Origin: Todiramphus chloris collaris | Lineage: Eukaryota; Chordata; Aves; Coraciiformes; Alcedinidae | NCBI GenBank assembly: GCA_025345505.1 | Contig: JANVCC010000185.1 | Span: 3,650,500-3,714,499, forward strand | DNA: 64,000 nt | Direction: 5' to 3' | Part shown: one piece after another, positions 22,171 through 35,300 of the stretch | How positions within the stretch are numbered: the stretch's first letter is position 1 | Layout: each line of letters opens with the position of its first letter | Made by a program: the position numbers and the translations under genes | Notes under the pieces: model-generated | What the model was told of the DNA's origin: nothing | The model's input: only the letters and a program-made list of their open reading frames with translations | Database searches by the model: none

Positions 22171-25100
22171 TGACCACAGGTCCATGATATAAAATTGTAA
22201 CATAAAAAAAAATATATCTTAAAAGTTATTGGAAGCAATTGGGATGGTGCTGAGTTTTATTATGATAAACTCACCGATTTCCTAAACGCAAACCCAGCTG
22301 GGTGGCTGAAGAATGGCAGAGGTTCACTGCAGGTCTATGATCAAGTGAAAGCTTAGAGATCCCAGCCACCAGCAAGCTTCAAAAAGCCTAATCCCCGTCT
22401 CGGAGACAGCCTGCCAGCCCTCAGATGTTCCACTTGATAAAACCTCTCGTTGGCACTTGCCTGGAGACAGAGGCTCTCTGCTAAGGATGCAGCAGCTGCC
22501 CTGCTCCAGGGCTCGAGCAGCTCCTTGTCTGCACAGGTTGCAATTAGAGTGGTATCGGAGAAGTCAGTGAAGAAGAGAAGGAAGGGGTGACCCAGAGCTC
22601 ACCATACCCCTGGCTCTGCCAGCGTACTGAGACCTCAGCTCAGAGGTACGATAACCGCCCAGAGCATCAGTGCATCCTTTGTTGTACCAGCAGCATCCCA
22701 GAGGTCCTCATTTAAACACAGCTGCTCCAGGAAAGAAGCCAAACTGCAGCAATGGGGTCAGACAAAGCCTCGTCACTCCCACCAGCCCCTGTACCTGTGT
22801 CCTGATCCCCTTTTGCTGTGACCAGGAGTGAACAGAGCAACTGGTACCTACAGGGCATCCTTTGGGGTTCCAAAAATGTTACCCTACAAAATGGGTAGGC
22901 AACAGTGAAGGTCTGGCTCAAAAGAAAAAAATAAATATTGAAAAAAAAAGAGCTTGATTCGCACACAGTCATGAGTCAGCTACAAACACTTGGTGGTTTG
23001 GATCAATCCAACCCGGATGTTTGCTTCCCCATCTGTACAGAGGGGCTGCAGGAACCGACGGGACAGCTTCGCTGCGAGACCTCTGCTATTTCCCCTCTCA
23101 GGCTCCAGTTACCACAAGAATGGCTCCCTCTGGTTTCTGGCACTCAGAGAGGAGCCTCTTTTGAGCCCTCTTTAGAAAAAAAAAAACCAAAAAACCCAGG
23201 TTTAATTAAACAGAAAAGGGATAGAAGTTTCACTAGGAGCAAATATGGCTTCAAGGAAAACCTCTCTCTCAAGGGCTGGTAAAAGTCTCCCTTTCTCTCT
23301 GCAGCTCTGTCTGGGAGAGGAAGCACCCTGAGGAGCCCTGCTCTCACGACACGTCAGCCTAGCCCTGGCTCCCCACCCCAGAGCTAAGCCGTCAGCATTT
23401 CCGATATTAAACTTACAGAACACAAACTGCAGTAATTGCTTGGACAACCCCCGTGCCTCTATCCCTGACCACAGCAACGAGAAGAAAATAAGCCCTTTGG
23501 CTCAAAGGTAATTAACCTCCCCAGTAATTTTCAACCTTAATATTTCATCATTCCAGGGAGGAACCCTATTTCCTATCACCCGAGGATCCCTGAACTCGCC
23601 ATCAGCCCCGGGTGCTGGCTCTGGGGGAGCGGGGCAGGGACGTGGGGTCCCCTCTGTGCCTCTTCCCCTCCCCTGAACCCCATCACCCCCCGCTCGGAGC
23701 TGCCCTCAGCACCCAGCCCTGCTCCCAAGGATGGAAACGTGGCCGGGCGATGCCACGTCATGCTTCATCCAGCCATAAATTGCTGGATCCTCGGGTCGGT
23801 CACTCCCTGGCTGTTTGAAGAGAGGCTTTTCTGGAGCAAGGGGCTGGATTTCGTGGGTGCTTGCAGAGACGGCAGCACGCTGCGGGGCTCTCAGGGTCCC
23901 ATCGCCGTACAAACTGTGAGCACTTGAGCAAGGACTCTTGACTGGAAGGGAAGGACAAGCGATTCTCTAGGAGGAGAACAAAAGCCAGATGGCTTTGCTA
24001 AATCTGGAAACCTCTCCCAAAGAAGCTGTCGCTCTGCCAATACCCAAATACCAGTCAAGGACTCAAGTCATCAGCAGAGCAGCAGACACTAATACAAGGT
24101 TCACTTCCAGGCAGCTACTTCCTCCCCGAGTCCCAGCTCTGATAACCACACAGCACAAATAACACCCTGCCCTAACATAAACACCCCCCCAGCAGTAACC
24201 ACAGCCACCAGCACGACACCAAGCACCCCTGGTGCAACACCAAGGACCCTCTGTGCTTGACAGAGCAAATGAGAGGCCAGAGCTTACACTGAAGTCATTT
24301 AAGTGCCAATGCAGAGCTAATTCCCAAAGGCAATACACAGAGTATCCATCAGCAGTATGGATTATTTACAGGACAGTGCTTTGCAGGTGACAGACAGACC
24401 CACCCACCATTCCAGTTTCCTATCCTCAACTGGTGAAAAAATTTCTAGCCTTTCCAAATGGCTGAGTTTCTCAAACCCATTAATCACTGCTGACTTCTTT
24501 CTGACACTTTCCATGGAATTCCAACCAAATCCTGACAGCTCAGACGCTCTTTGCTCTCTCCAGTCCCATGTAACATCCCTACAGATACCCCCTCCTCAGC
24601 TTTCTGCTACTTCAGTCCACTGAATCCTCGTGTCCTGCCCTGAGAGCTTCCAGTGTAGCGTCTGATAATGCCCTGAAAAGAACAGAAAAGGGACAAGACA
24701 AAGGAAAACCTGACCCAAGCTCAAATGGACATTTAATGATGGGACAAGAGCCCAAGCCAAGCTCCAGACTCACCACATGGACCACATTGGTCTCATTCTC
24801 TCTGCACCAGCTCCCAGCCCCTTCACTGCCAGCACCAATTCATTCCTGAACAATTCACCTAATTGAAACCTCCATCCTTTCAGAAGGGACATCTAATCAC
24901 CAGTTTAAAGATCCCCAAAAGCCCTGGGGCTGCTTTATGCTCTGCAGCAACTGTACTCCCCCTTATTCAACCTTGACCCCGACTGACCAGGGTGGGTCAC
25001 AGAATGTATGAAGCATGATGTGACCATCACCCAGTTTGTTATCCTGGGCCTCCCACCGTGAGCCGTAAATGAGCATCGCTTCCAGTGGGTGACGTGTCTT

Positions 25101-25965
25101 TCTGAGTTAAAACCCAGTACCTAGACCTTGGAGGACAGTTTCTATTTGAAAATTTACCAAATGGGTGGAAACACCCAGATAAGGCAAATTAGCAACATGG
25201 CATTTAATTAAGATGCAGGAACTTAAGGGCCACAAGGCAGAGAGAGAAAAAAACAATCCTTAAGAAAGAGGCAGCTTGGAAAACAGGTGGCCTTGGCAGA
25301 AGGACAGAAAGCATCAAATCTACCAAGTATTTACCACAAGGCTACAGCACAGCAATGTATTTCTCCAGGATTTTGGTTCTGGAGCTGGAAAAGCCTCTGT
25401 GGGGCCAGCACAGCATCCCTCAGCAGTCCACCCCACACAGCCCTGCTCCATCTCTGGCACTGCTGGGGCAGGACCTGCAGAGCTGGGCTGCACGAGAGGA
25501 AAAGCCACTGGCAGCAGGGGGAGTTTTCTCCAGTAAATGGGAAAACATAAGCTAGGGGGTAAAAAAAAAAATTAATATAAAAAAAATCTGAAGGTAGATG
25601 TGGCCAACAGAGCAGAAACTAGACAGCAGTTTAAATCTTGTCCTCGCAGTGCCGGCCGAGAGGCTCCTGCTGGAGCATCCCGGGTCAGGCAGCGCAGAGC
25701 AGGAGGCAGCATCCGTCCCACGCACGTACCGGGGGACGTGTCCAGCTTTCCCTTGACTCATGTCTGGTGCTGCAAACCAGCAGACACGGGCTGCGTGCTC
25801 CACTGCCTGCCCTACAGAGCCGACAAGTAACTTTTAATAACCATGGCAGCTAATGGCACAAGGGAGCGGGACCCACCCAGAGCAGAAATGACTCCTCGGC
25901 TGCTGTTTGTCCTGCTCGCTGCGGGTGGCCTTACATCAGCCACTGCAAACCTGGTGGCATCACCA

Positions 25966-26365
25966 TCACAGAACGTTAGGGGTTGGAAGGGACCTCGAAA
26001 GATCATCGAGTCCAGCCCCACTGGGGTAGGATCACCCAGAGAAGGTCACACAGAAATGCGTCCAGGCAGGGTTTGAATGTCTCCAGAGAAGGAGACTGCA
26101 CAACTCCCCTGGGCAGGCTGTTCCAGTGTCTGTCACCCTCAACACAAAAAAAGTTTTTCCTTATGTTTACTCAAATCCTCCTGTACTGCAGCTTGTACCC
26201 ATTACCCCTTGTCCTATCACTGGATGTCACCGAGAAGAGCCCGGCTCCATCCTCCCAAGACTTGCCCTTCACATATTTACAGACATTAATAAGGTCACCC
26301 CTCAGTCTCCTTTTCCACAGGCTAAAAAGACCCAGCTCCCTCAGCCTCTCCTCTCCTAACAGGAC
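25966..26365 (-). mobile_element. CR1 LINE fragment, 3' end
   Basis: The plus strand starts TCACAGAACGTTAGGGGTTG and GAAGGGACC, then GATCATCGAGTCCAGCCCC, GTCTCCAGAGAAGGAGACTG, CATTACCCCTTGTCCTATCA and AATAAGGTCACCCCTCAGTC. This is a CR1 3' part in reverse complement, of a different sequence type from the copy at 12911 (closer to the kind with CCCCTTGTCCTATCACTGG). It is 5'-truncated near CTCTCCTAACAGG. It lies in intron 4, again in the gene's orientation. Confidence 0.93.
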
Positions 26366-29300
26366 GGTTGCAAGCTTTGCTTTTCCCTTCCATGTCAAGC
26401 TCCTCCGTGAACCCAAAGCACTGCCATCCCCGGGCCCGTTGAGCTGGCTGCATTCCTCTGCTTGAAAGCAGCACAACCACCTCGACTCTTTCGATGGGAC
26501 GGAAGGTACGCCCTGGGCAAAGCAGCAGCCAAGCGGCAGGGACCGCAGGAAAGGCAAAGGCAGCCAAGATGCCTTTAAAAAATAAAGCAAGTACAAAGAC
26601 CTGCTAAAAAACACCCGGGGTGTGCCAGATACCTTCAAATCAACAACCGTCGTGCTCAGGCGCTCAGCACCACTGGCTATTTTTACGTCTGTTCAAACAA
26701 ACCGCGATCTATCTGCTAGGATTTTGGGGTGTGATAAAAATGGGTTGCAGACACGGAAAGTGGATGCAACTGAACGGCTTCCCCTGCTGCACGGCCCCAG
26801 CCTGGAAAGACAGGGAGAGGGGCTGCGTGGACTGGTGTGACAAAAGGCTGCTTTATATTCCCTCCTCCTCTAAGCCAAGCACTGCGTTAACATCAGCAAA
26901 AATAATACAAGAGGATTCTGCAGCTACTTTGCAAAGAGGGGAAAAATAATAGCTCACGGTTCAGGTTTTTAAGGCAAAAGACAAAAAGAAAGAAAGAAAA
27001 GAAATCCCTGACAGTCCCACCCCCTTTCACCCTAATAAAGAATGGACATTACTCTCAAATTTCATTTTCCTCTTGTAAAATCAGTCTTTACATTTGCAAA
27101 ATGAGCATTTTTAAAGATTTTTTTTTTTTCTTTAAAACTGTGTGTTCTGGGCAGATGGTCTGAACCCCCCCAGCAGATTAGAAGCATATGTGAAGAACAC
27201 GGACTCTAAACCGCATATTTTTATTAAGCTGCATGACTTCTAGTTCAGATTTCATCACACTGAAGTAAACATTTTCTCTCTGAAGTAGCAGCTGCACAAT
27301 TCAGTCAGTCACACTAGATGCTTCATACACGTAGACGTGCACATCCATGCATGCAGGTGCTCACACACGGGTATCCCATGCTTGCTGATAAACTCTGACA
27401 TCGACGCGAGACTGCGTAAGCCAAGCTGATTTTGCAGGTTTCCTTCTAAAAACAACTGTGAGCATAGAAATTAAAACCAAGTTACAGCTGCAAGAGTTCT
27501 CAAAGTTCAGAAATACCAGATTTAAGGTGGCATCCTCTAAATCTCTCACCCTGTACAGACTTATTAACATACGGTCATTAATTATTACCCAGGAACATGA
27601 TACTTTTCCATGGTACATCCAGCTAAGGTGTTGCATAAGGACGTTTTCCTCCTTCGCACGCTCTCTCAGCTCCACTTGCACACGTGTTTTTTCACATCCA
27701 CACTACCTATCTAAACATGGGTATTTTTAAGCGTGACATCTATAGATGCAGATGTCAAGCACTGCTAATTTAAATGAGCTCTTCCACCGACAGAGGAGGA
27801 AAGCATCCAATTTTAGGTACTTTTAAAAGGCTCTGACTTCCCAACGGCTTAGTTTCCACTTCTGGCGTGGAGCACGCGCCCTGCTAAAGCCTGACGTGTC
27901 CCTTGCAGCTTTCCCAAAGCCAGGGTTTAATTTTTATCCCCAGCCTCTTCCTGCAAAAGCTGGGATGTGTCAAACGCAGCTCTTGCCGGGTGTTTACAGA
28001 GCGCCTCGGGCAGCACCTCTGGAGCCAAGCGCGTGTTTCCCGCTGGAGCGCTGACCGCACACCATGTCCATGGGGATGGACCCGGACCCGGCCAGCACAG
28101 CCTCGGGAGCCTGAGCCAGAGGCATTGATCTTGCCACGAAGCAACCTGCAGCCAGGGGCAGGTTCCCCATACCACCCAACCCTTTGAGAGATATGAGTGT
28201 TCTCCATCAGCCCTGAACCCTTCACTGGCCCAGACCAGCTTGAAGCCATCCGAGTATGTGACATTTATCCTCCTCACCAGTCACCCAAGCCAAGCCCTAA
28301 TAACCTTTGGGATGTCCATTACCTGCAGCAAATGCGAAGCCAAGCCACAACCTGCTCATGGTACCCACCAGTGCTCTGATTTCAGCCCCAAGTGTAAGAA
28401 GCCCACGCTCTCAGCTGGTGAACACCAGCTCCATGGGGACCTTAGAGCTGGAGGATTAAGAACTGAATTCATCTACAATGAGCAACCTGCTGTGACTCTC
28501 CTGGTCAGCTGGGTCGCATCCTCAGTTGACTCTCTTCTTGAGAAACCACTTACAGATCTCCTGCAGTAGCACCTTCCCCAAGAACAGAAAATGGGACAGG
28601 AGCTGGAGTCACTTGGCTCACTAGGACTGAGTTACCAAAAGCCCCAGAGGTTCTCATAGCTATGGGATGGAAACCTTGCTATGTGATTTATCTAGACCAT
28701 GCTATTAATCAGGCTTGATTGGAAGAAGTAGCTCCTTTATTGGCTTATTTTTAAGTTGCTGTCTGGGCAAAGGTGTTCCTTCTATTTCTGGGGAAGAGTG
28801 AAGGGGGGAAAAAAAACCAAAAAAAAAGTAAAAAACCTGACTGCAGAGAACCCTTCCAAAGTGACTCAGTTTTCTTTGGCTTTTCCAAAACTCCCATGAA
28901 CATGGTAAATAGTCTGATTCGCTCTTCCCCTCTCCAGTTTTGACTGAAAAATAGGAAAACACAATTCTGAGAAGAGCTGGAATGAGAGAAAAGCAGGTTT
29001 CAACTCTGCACGCAGGGCCAGCTTGGCAGAAGGACTTGGCACCCTTGCACCATCTCCTAGGGAATGTGTGAGAGACGTTAAGGTCAGACCTGGCGCAGGT
29101 CTTTAGCAGACCTGATCTGTGCGCACTCCTCGTGCGGGATCTTGAACGCTGCCCCCATTCAACCAGGTCTTGCATTTGTGCCAGCACAGGAGTTAGAGCA
29201 GAACGGGGTCTCTCCCTACAAGGATCCTACCTAGAGGAAGGATTTGGAGTAGAGCTGCTGTACATGTAGCAGGCATGCTGGAGGGAAACACCTTCAGCAC

Positions 29301-32300
29301 AGAAACAACCCAGCCTCCTGGCCACCTCGGTAATTACAACTGCTAGCAACGAAACATTCAGCTCTCTGGCGTATACCAGAAACCACATTGAGAGTTACTT
29401 AATTTGAAGGTTTAAACTAACACACGAGGAAGCATTTTTCTCTAATGAATTCATTAGGACCACAATGCAGTTTCTTGGCTGGTTTCCTCTCAAAGCAAGC
29501 CATGGGTGATCTCTTTGGGCAGCCACAGGTGTGTCCCTCTATCCCAGGAGCTCTTGAATTCGATGTCTGATTTCAATCACTTCTGACAGAGGAAAAGGCT
29601 CGAGATCATCAAATTCCTATAAATATCATAGAAACAGCCAGAGGGTAAAAGACAGGCAGCATACAAGTTCATTGTCTGAGGGGGATTTGCAGTGAGTTCA
29701 CATCTGATCAGCTACAGGCGTGCACAAGAGCACACATCTTTAATGTTCCTACCAGAAGAAAAGTTTAAGCAACCATGAGACGCAAATCAGAAGGAATCCA
29801 GACCTGACTAATCTCAAGGCATCTCTGAGATTCTCAATTCCCACAGTAACTGGAAAAAGATGAGCCAAAGCACCACAAAATAAGCAGTTCTTGCTTTTGT
29901 GCCTACACATGGAAAACATCCTCTTCTCCTCAATTTTCTACACCTAAGAACATGGAATGGAGGAGAAAACCAAGAACCTCCAGGTCTCGCCCAGCCAGCT
30001 CCCCTGGCAGCTCTCAGAGGAACATCACAGGACACAGCAGAACCCAAGGGTTTGCTGCTACCTATAATCAGATGTGGGCCACGTTCAGGTTGGCGTTGCC
30101 ACCCGGGCAACCTCAGATGAGCCTTTGCTCAGAGTGGCTTCATCCATCTGCACAGCAGACTTGTAATCGCTGCTGGCTCTCCAGCAAACACACAAGGATC
30201 AAAACCAGAAAGAGTTTTGGGTTGGTTTTTTTTTTCCCCTACATGACCACACAGCAGCTTGTCACTCTGTGATTTCTGCCTTCAAAGTCTTCATTTGGTA
30301 ACTTAAAATTAGCATTTATGTCATATTCCACACAAATTACAGCACTGAGCCCTAAAAATAGAGGCCCCACAATCACCATGTGCTCTGTTGTCACTGTCTT
30401 TACATCTAGTCCAAATATAACCTTTATAGCAAGGTCACTATATGGCTGTTGCTTTTTTTCCCCCCCCACCCCTCCAGATTACAAATGCTTAGGTGGGAAT
30501 AGTATAAATTTATAGGCCAGTTTTGAAAGGGACACTTTAAAAGCTGCTCCAAAGTTACACTGCTGAGTTGACAGGTATTCTTCAATAGATTCATCCACCC
30601 TCTGCTTACCAATGATGTATAGCAACAGATTATTCAGAAAGAGCCAAAAGCCATCTACCAGAGACCTAGCCTGAATTCAAACACAGGTTTCTTTCTTTCT
30701 TAATCTTTTAAATGACTGCCCATTCCAATAGTCTCACAAAATAACGAGTGTGAAAAACTTCCCCGGCAGAATTTGTTCGAGCCGTTCCTTCCGATTGTGT
30801 TCCAATAGGAGCTGATTTGGCTCAGGTCTATTCACACGGTGTGGTTTTGTTCCCTAATTGAAGCATCAAGTCAGATTACGCTTCTGAACCCTTGCAAGCA
30901 GCAAATTAAACTATTTAAAAAAAAAAAAAAACAAAGAAAAAATCTCTTAATACTTGCTCAAAAACTTTGCTTCCATGGATAGGCTTAAGCAGGGCAACTC
31001 AGGAGGCACTTGGCAATGAGCTTTTGCAACTTGCAGCCTCCTCCTGACAGCCCAGGAAAGAAATTTCCATGCAAGGACAAAATAACAGGAGAGTGTGGCA
31101 AGGTGCTGCTCTCCCTGACAGCCATCGCACGTGCCCAGTGTGACAGTGGGGCTCAGACCCTGTTGACCAGTGGTGCTGGGACAATCTGGGAAGGTACCAG
31201 AGCCGGTCTGGCTTCACATCACTGGTTGCAGTGGAAAAAAACCCAACAAAAACCTAAAAAAAAACCAAACTGTATTTTCCTCTCTTCTGTGTGCACAGCC
31301 TGCCTGCTGCTCCCATGGTCCAGGGTAGGAGTGGGCAGCAGTTTGCACCCGCACCTCTGCCCCCATCAGGGTACCGATTGCTGCGGCCGTGCCTTGAGGT
31401 CAGGGTGAGGAGCCAGTGCAGGTTGGCATTGCTGGGGCAACAGCAGCATCCCACAAAACTCACATTCGGGAGCGCTGGAAAACGACGTTAACTGATAGCC
31501 CAGGCACTGTGGGAGGGTTTACACAAAGAGAGGACAGAGTCAGCCTGAGAGACCTGCAACCAGCCAGCATGGAAATTTAAACAAAACAATCCAAAAAACT
31601 CAGGAAAGCCCAGCCCAGGCCTCTGACAAATTAATAGGATAAAATGAATGGATGTCATTGTCTCTCCTGATCTGCCAGCCCTTTAACTGGCTGTTAATAA
31701 AGCTGAGAAGATGAAACAATGAGGCAGTCTGAATTAACTCCCTCATTTTGCATCCGGTGTATTCCAAATACCACTGCCTTTCTGCAGCACGCACCCGATA
31801 CCCCGTGCTCCATAGAACAGGCTCAGAAAAGTTATTTACTCCATTTTCCTCACTGCATTCATTAGGATGCCCCAGAAGATACCCAAGTCCCCATTTCCCC
31901 TTGTCCTCCACTGTAGGTAGCCCAGGGCAGTCCAGCTCTCCCCACCCAGTGCCACCGCTCCCCAGGTGCCAGCTCTCACCACCTAAAGGCCATCCCCATT
32001 GCAGCAGGGCCAAGTGCACGTGGCACAAGCAGCACCACGGTCCTGGATGGTTTCCCCAGCCACAGCGTGAGGGGCAGCTCTGGGTGCTGCTGCCAACGTT
32101 TCCCAGGGGAAGTCGCAGCATTTTCCTCGGAGAGGGGCTGCAGCGGGTGCTGTTTCCTGGAGAGGAGCCTGCAGTCTGAGAACTCCATGGAAACCCAACT
32201 CAGGACCCAGAAGGCTGCCAAAGGCTGCCCAGCCTTCACATTTCTTCTTGTGGGCACGCAGACCTGACCACATACTCAACTCCCCTATTTTCTGTACCAT

Positions 32301-35300
32301 TTCATTTAGTGCTGCATTTCCCCCATCCAACTTCATCTCCTGATGTCACCGCCGTGCCCGTCGCGCCGTTCCGAGTTTCCCCTCTCCATCCAAATCAAAT
32401 AATCCACTAATACCCGAGGTAAAGGGCTGCCTTTTTCCTATAGAAGTTATTTTTCAATGACATATGCGTGAACCATAAGGGAGAGCTTTAAACCAGATTC
32501 TCCCTCCTCACAAGCTGCGGCACGGCGCATCGTGGTGTTGCTCTTTTGGGTCTTCCCCCTCCTGGCTCTGTTTTCAGGCGGATTTATTTCCTTTTCATCT
32601 GTGGAAAATTAGGAAGGAGATCAGCTTCTGGTGGTTGCTCCACCCACACGAAGCTGGATACACCAGCCTATTGTAAAGGGGGACTCTCTCCCAGTGGAAA
32701 ATACAGAGTAAAGTGAAGCTCTTGGCTTAAGTTCTGCCTTCGAAAACTCATCGTTGGAGCTGCGCTGAGCTGAAGCAGAGACGGTTGCTCGGGTTTTACT
32801 CAGCACTGTGTCAACAGGGTCGTGGTGTCTGCCTGGGAGGTATTGGTCCCAACGACCCAGAAAGATGTGGGTTCATTCCCACCCCTGGATACGACGGAGT
32901 TGAGGGACACAAAGGGAAAGAGAGGGTCTAGGGAAGGTGGTGAACAGTCTCCAGACAGACTTGAGGAGCAGCTGGTCTTGGTAGAAAGAAGGAGGAAGCA
33001 GCAGGAAAGAAATCCAACCCAAAGGCTTCATCAAAAAAACTAGCCATAGCCATCTGCGATGGTCAAACACAGCAGACACCACTTCACAGCTCCATCAGAC
33101 AATTCACAGCTCCACTACAAGGGCAGGAGGAGCAACCAGGGCAGCTTCGTGCTGCTGCTCTGTGGATTTCCCATCCTCTCGCCCTCCTCACTCCCTGTAC
33201 ACTTCCCAAACTCCACGTACAAAACCCCAGGCAAACCCCAGACAGCTCCAAAGCCCATGGCTCATTTCGGAAAGCCTCAGCCTCCTCTGATCTGGGCTCA
33301 CTTCCACCACTGTAGGATGGCTCTCTGCTTCTAGAAGCACATCTGGGCTTCCTGCTCCCATCCCACAACAGCTGGAGCTCCTCTGAGTAACTAAGGTACC
33401 TAAAAAGCTGCACACTCCTTGCTTTTACCCCATTTTTTTTTTTTCCTTATAGCTGAATTAAAGCTGAGCTGACATTTTCCCAGCCCCACAGATGGGCTTT
33501 TCCATCCCCTGACTGCCACAAGCCCAAGATCCACTCTGGGGTTTTATTCTCAGCCCTCCACACCGAGGTGGCTCAGGACCAAGGGGTCTGTATACACAGA
33601 GGTTTTTAATCAGGACTTGGAATGTTTTCTACCTCGGGAGGTAAATACAGAATCCAGGTTTTATGGATTAAAGGGAATGGGGGAAAAATAGACCTGAGTG
33701 CCAAAATTATCTCCGGATAGAAGTGGGATTACACACTTAGCCATGGGGATAGCTGCTGACACACTCAGAAATTTAACTTACCACCAAATTTTGGTTGGGA
33801 AAGAATTTTCCTGCATTTGGCTCGCGACAATCACCAAGGCATGGAACACTGAACAGGACACATCTGCTGGGACCACCCGAGAAGGAAGTTTTTGTGGAGG
33901 TTCCTATGGCTATTTCCCAGCACTGCTGCAAATTTGACCAGAGCTGCTCATTAAAGAGCTGAAAATGGATAGCTGAGCACACGTTGGTATAAACACTTCT
34001 CGTCTGCACACCTTTCTCCAGGAAACTGGACTGTCTCCTTTGTCAATACTCACACACCTCTCACCTCCTTTCTGCCATCGTTTCAACACTTAATTGTCCA
34101 TGAAAGAGGATTTTTTTATTAGTATTATCCCTGCAAGAGAACCTCTGTGCAGCCTCTCCCACCTCAAACTCAGCATTCAAAAAATCTTGCGTTTAAACAC
34201 AAAAATCACACGTAGCTCCCATAACAAAGCTACTTGGGCACCACTCCAGCTTTTCACCCCAAGAAAGGGAGCCGGGTTTGCACACCCTATGGCCCTTGAA
34301 GAGCAGATGTGAAGTTCAGCCCAGAAATGTGATTATCTGGACAAAAGCCATTAAGGTACAGGAACGGACGCAGCGTGATCAGCAGTAGCTGAGCATCACA
34401 GCTCAGATTTCGGTATTCTGAGCAGCGAGCTGGAAGAAGGTAAACATAATTTGTAGATAAATTTGCTTATGCAAGGCATCAAAGCCTCAGGAAAACCTTG
34501 CTATGTTTGCAGACATTCCAGAGAGGAGAACAGCACACAAAAGTAATATTCACCAGGAATTCTCTCATCTCCCCACACATTTCGCTTCACTGGCCAAAGC
34601 ACTGTTTGTTCAAGCAGACTTGACCTCCTGAACCACAGCCAGTATGTGGCTACGTGTGGAGAACAATGAGCCCACGGTTAGAGACTTTTTTCCGTGTTCT
34701 TGGAGGGAATAGAAAACACACATACACACAAACACACATCCAATATTCTGCACAACTCATTAGGAATACCCTCTTCCAGCTCCCATCCCCTGGGTGATGT
34801 ATTTATTGTGAACATATACATTTGATCCCGCTCGGCTCTGTCAAAGTAGTACACCTGCACACTGGGGATGTCTGGAGTGGGCTCGGATTTTCCTTTGGGC
34901 TTTGGCAAGCAGCCCAGACTACCTCCAAAAAAAATTTAAAAAAAAATAAAAAAAAGGCCTCACCATGTGTAAAAAACCATGTGTTTCATTTGTTCATACC
35001 TAAATGACAAGGGAATGGGTTGAACACAAAGTCAGCTAAGAGGCTTCTAAGTTAGGATGGTCTTTTCTATGTTGGGTTTACTCTGTCCTTGCTTCAATGA
35101 GAGGCTACCTGCATAAAAACCTGGCTCAGGGAAGTGGAAGACTTCAAGCAGTGTCCTGCAAAGAAATAAATGGCTAAATATCAAAGGAGTATCAGCGTGA
35201 GCACTGCCAGCTCAAGGAGGACACAAGCCCACCTCCCTGCCTGACCAGCCTGTTGCAGAGCTCAGTGCTCACCATCCTCTTCCTCAATGCAGTCTGGCTC

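Noticed and set aside
26171..26638. 155-codon open frame at 26171-26638
   Set aside because: About its first half overlaps the CR1 fragment and the rest is not recognisable; not an intact CR1 reverse transcriptase.
31600..32121. 173-codon minus-strand open frame in intron 4
   Set aside because: No recognisable domain, low-complexity Gly/Trp content from CC-rich antisense composition.
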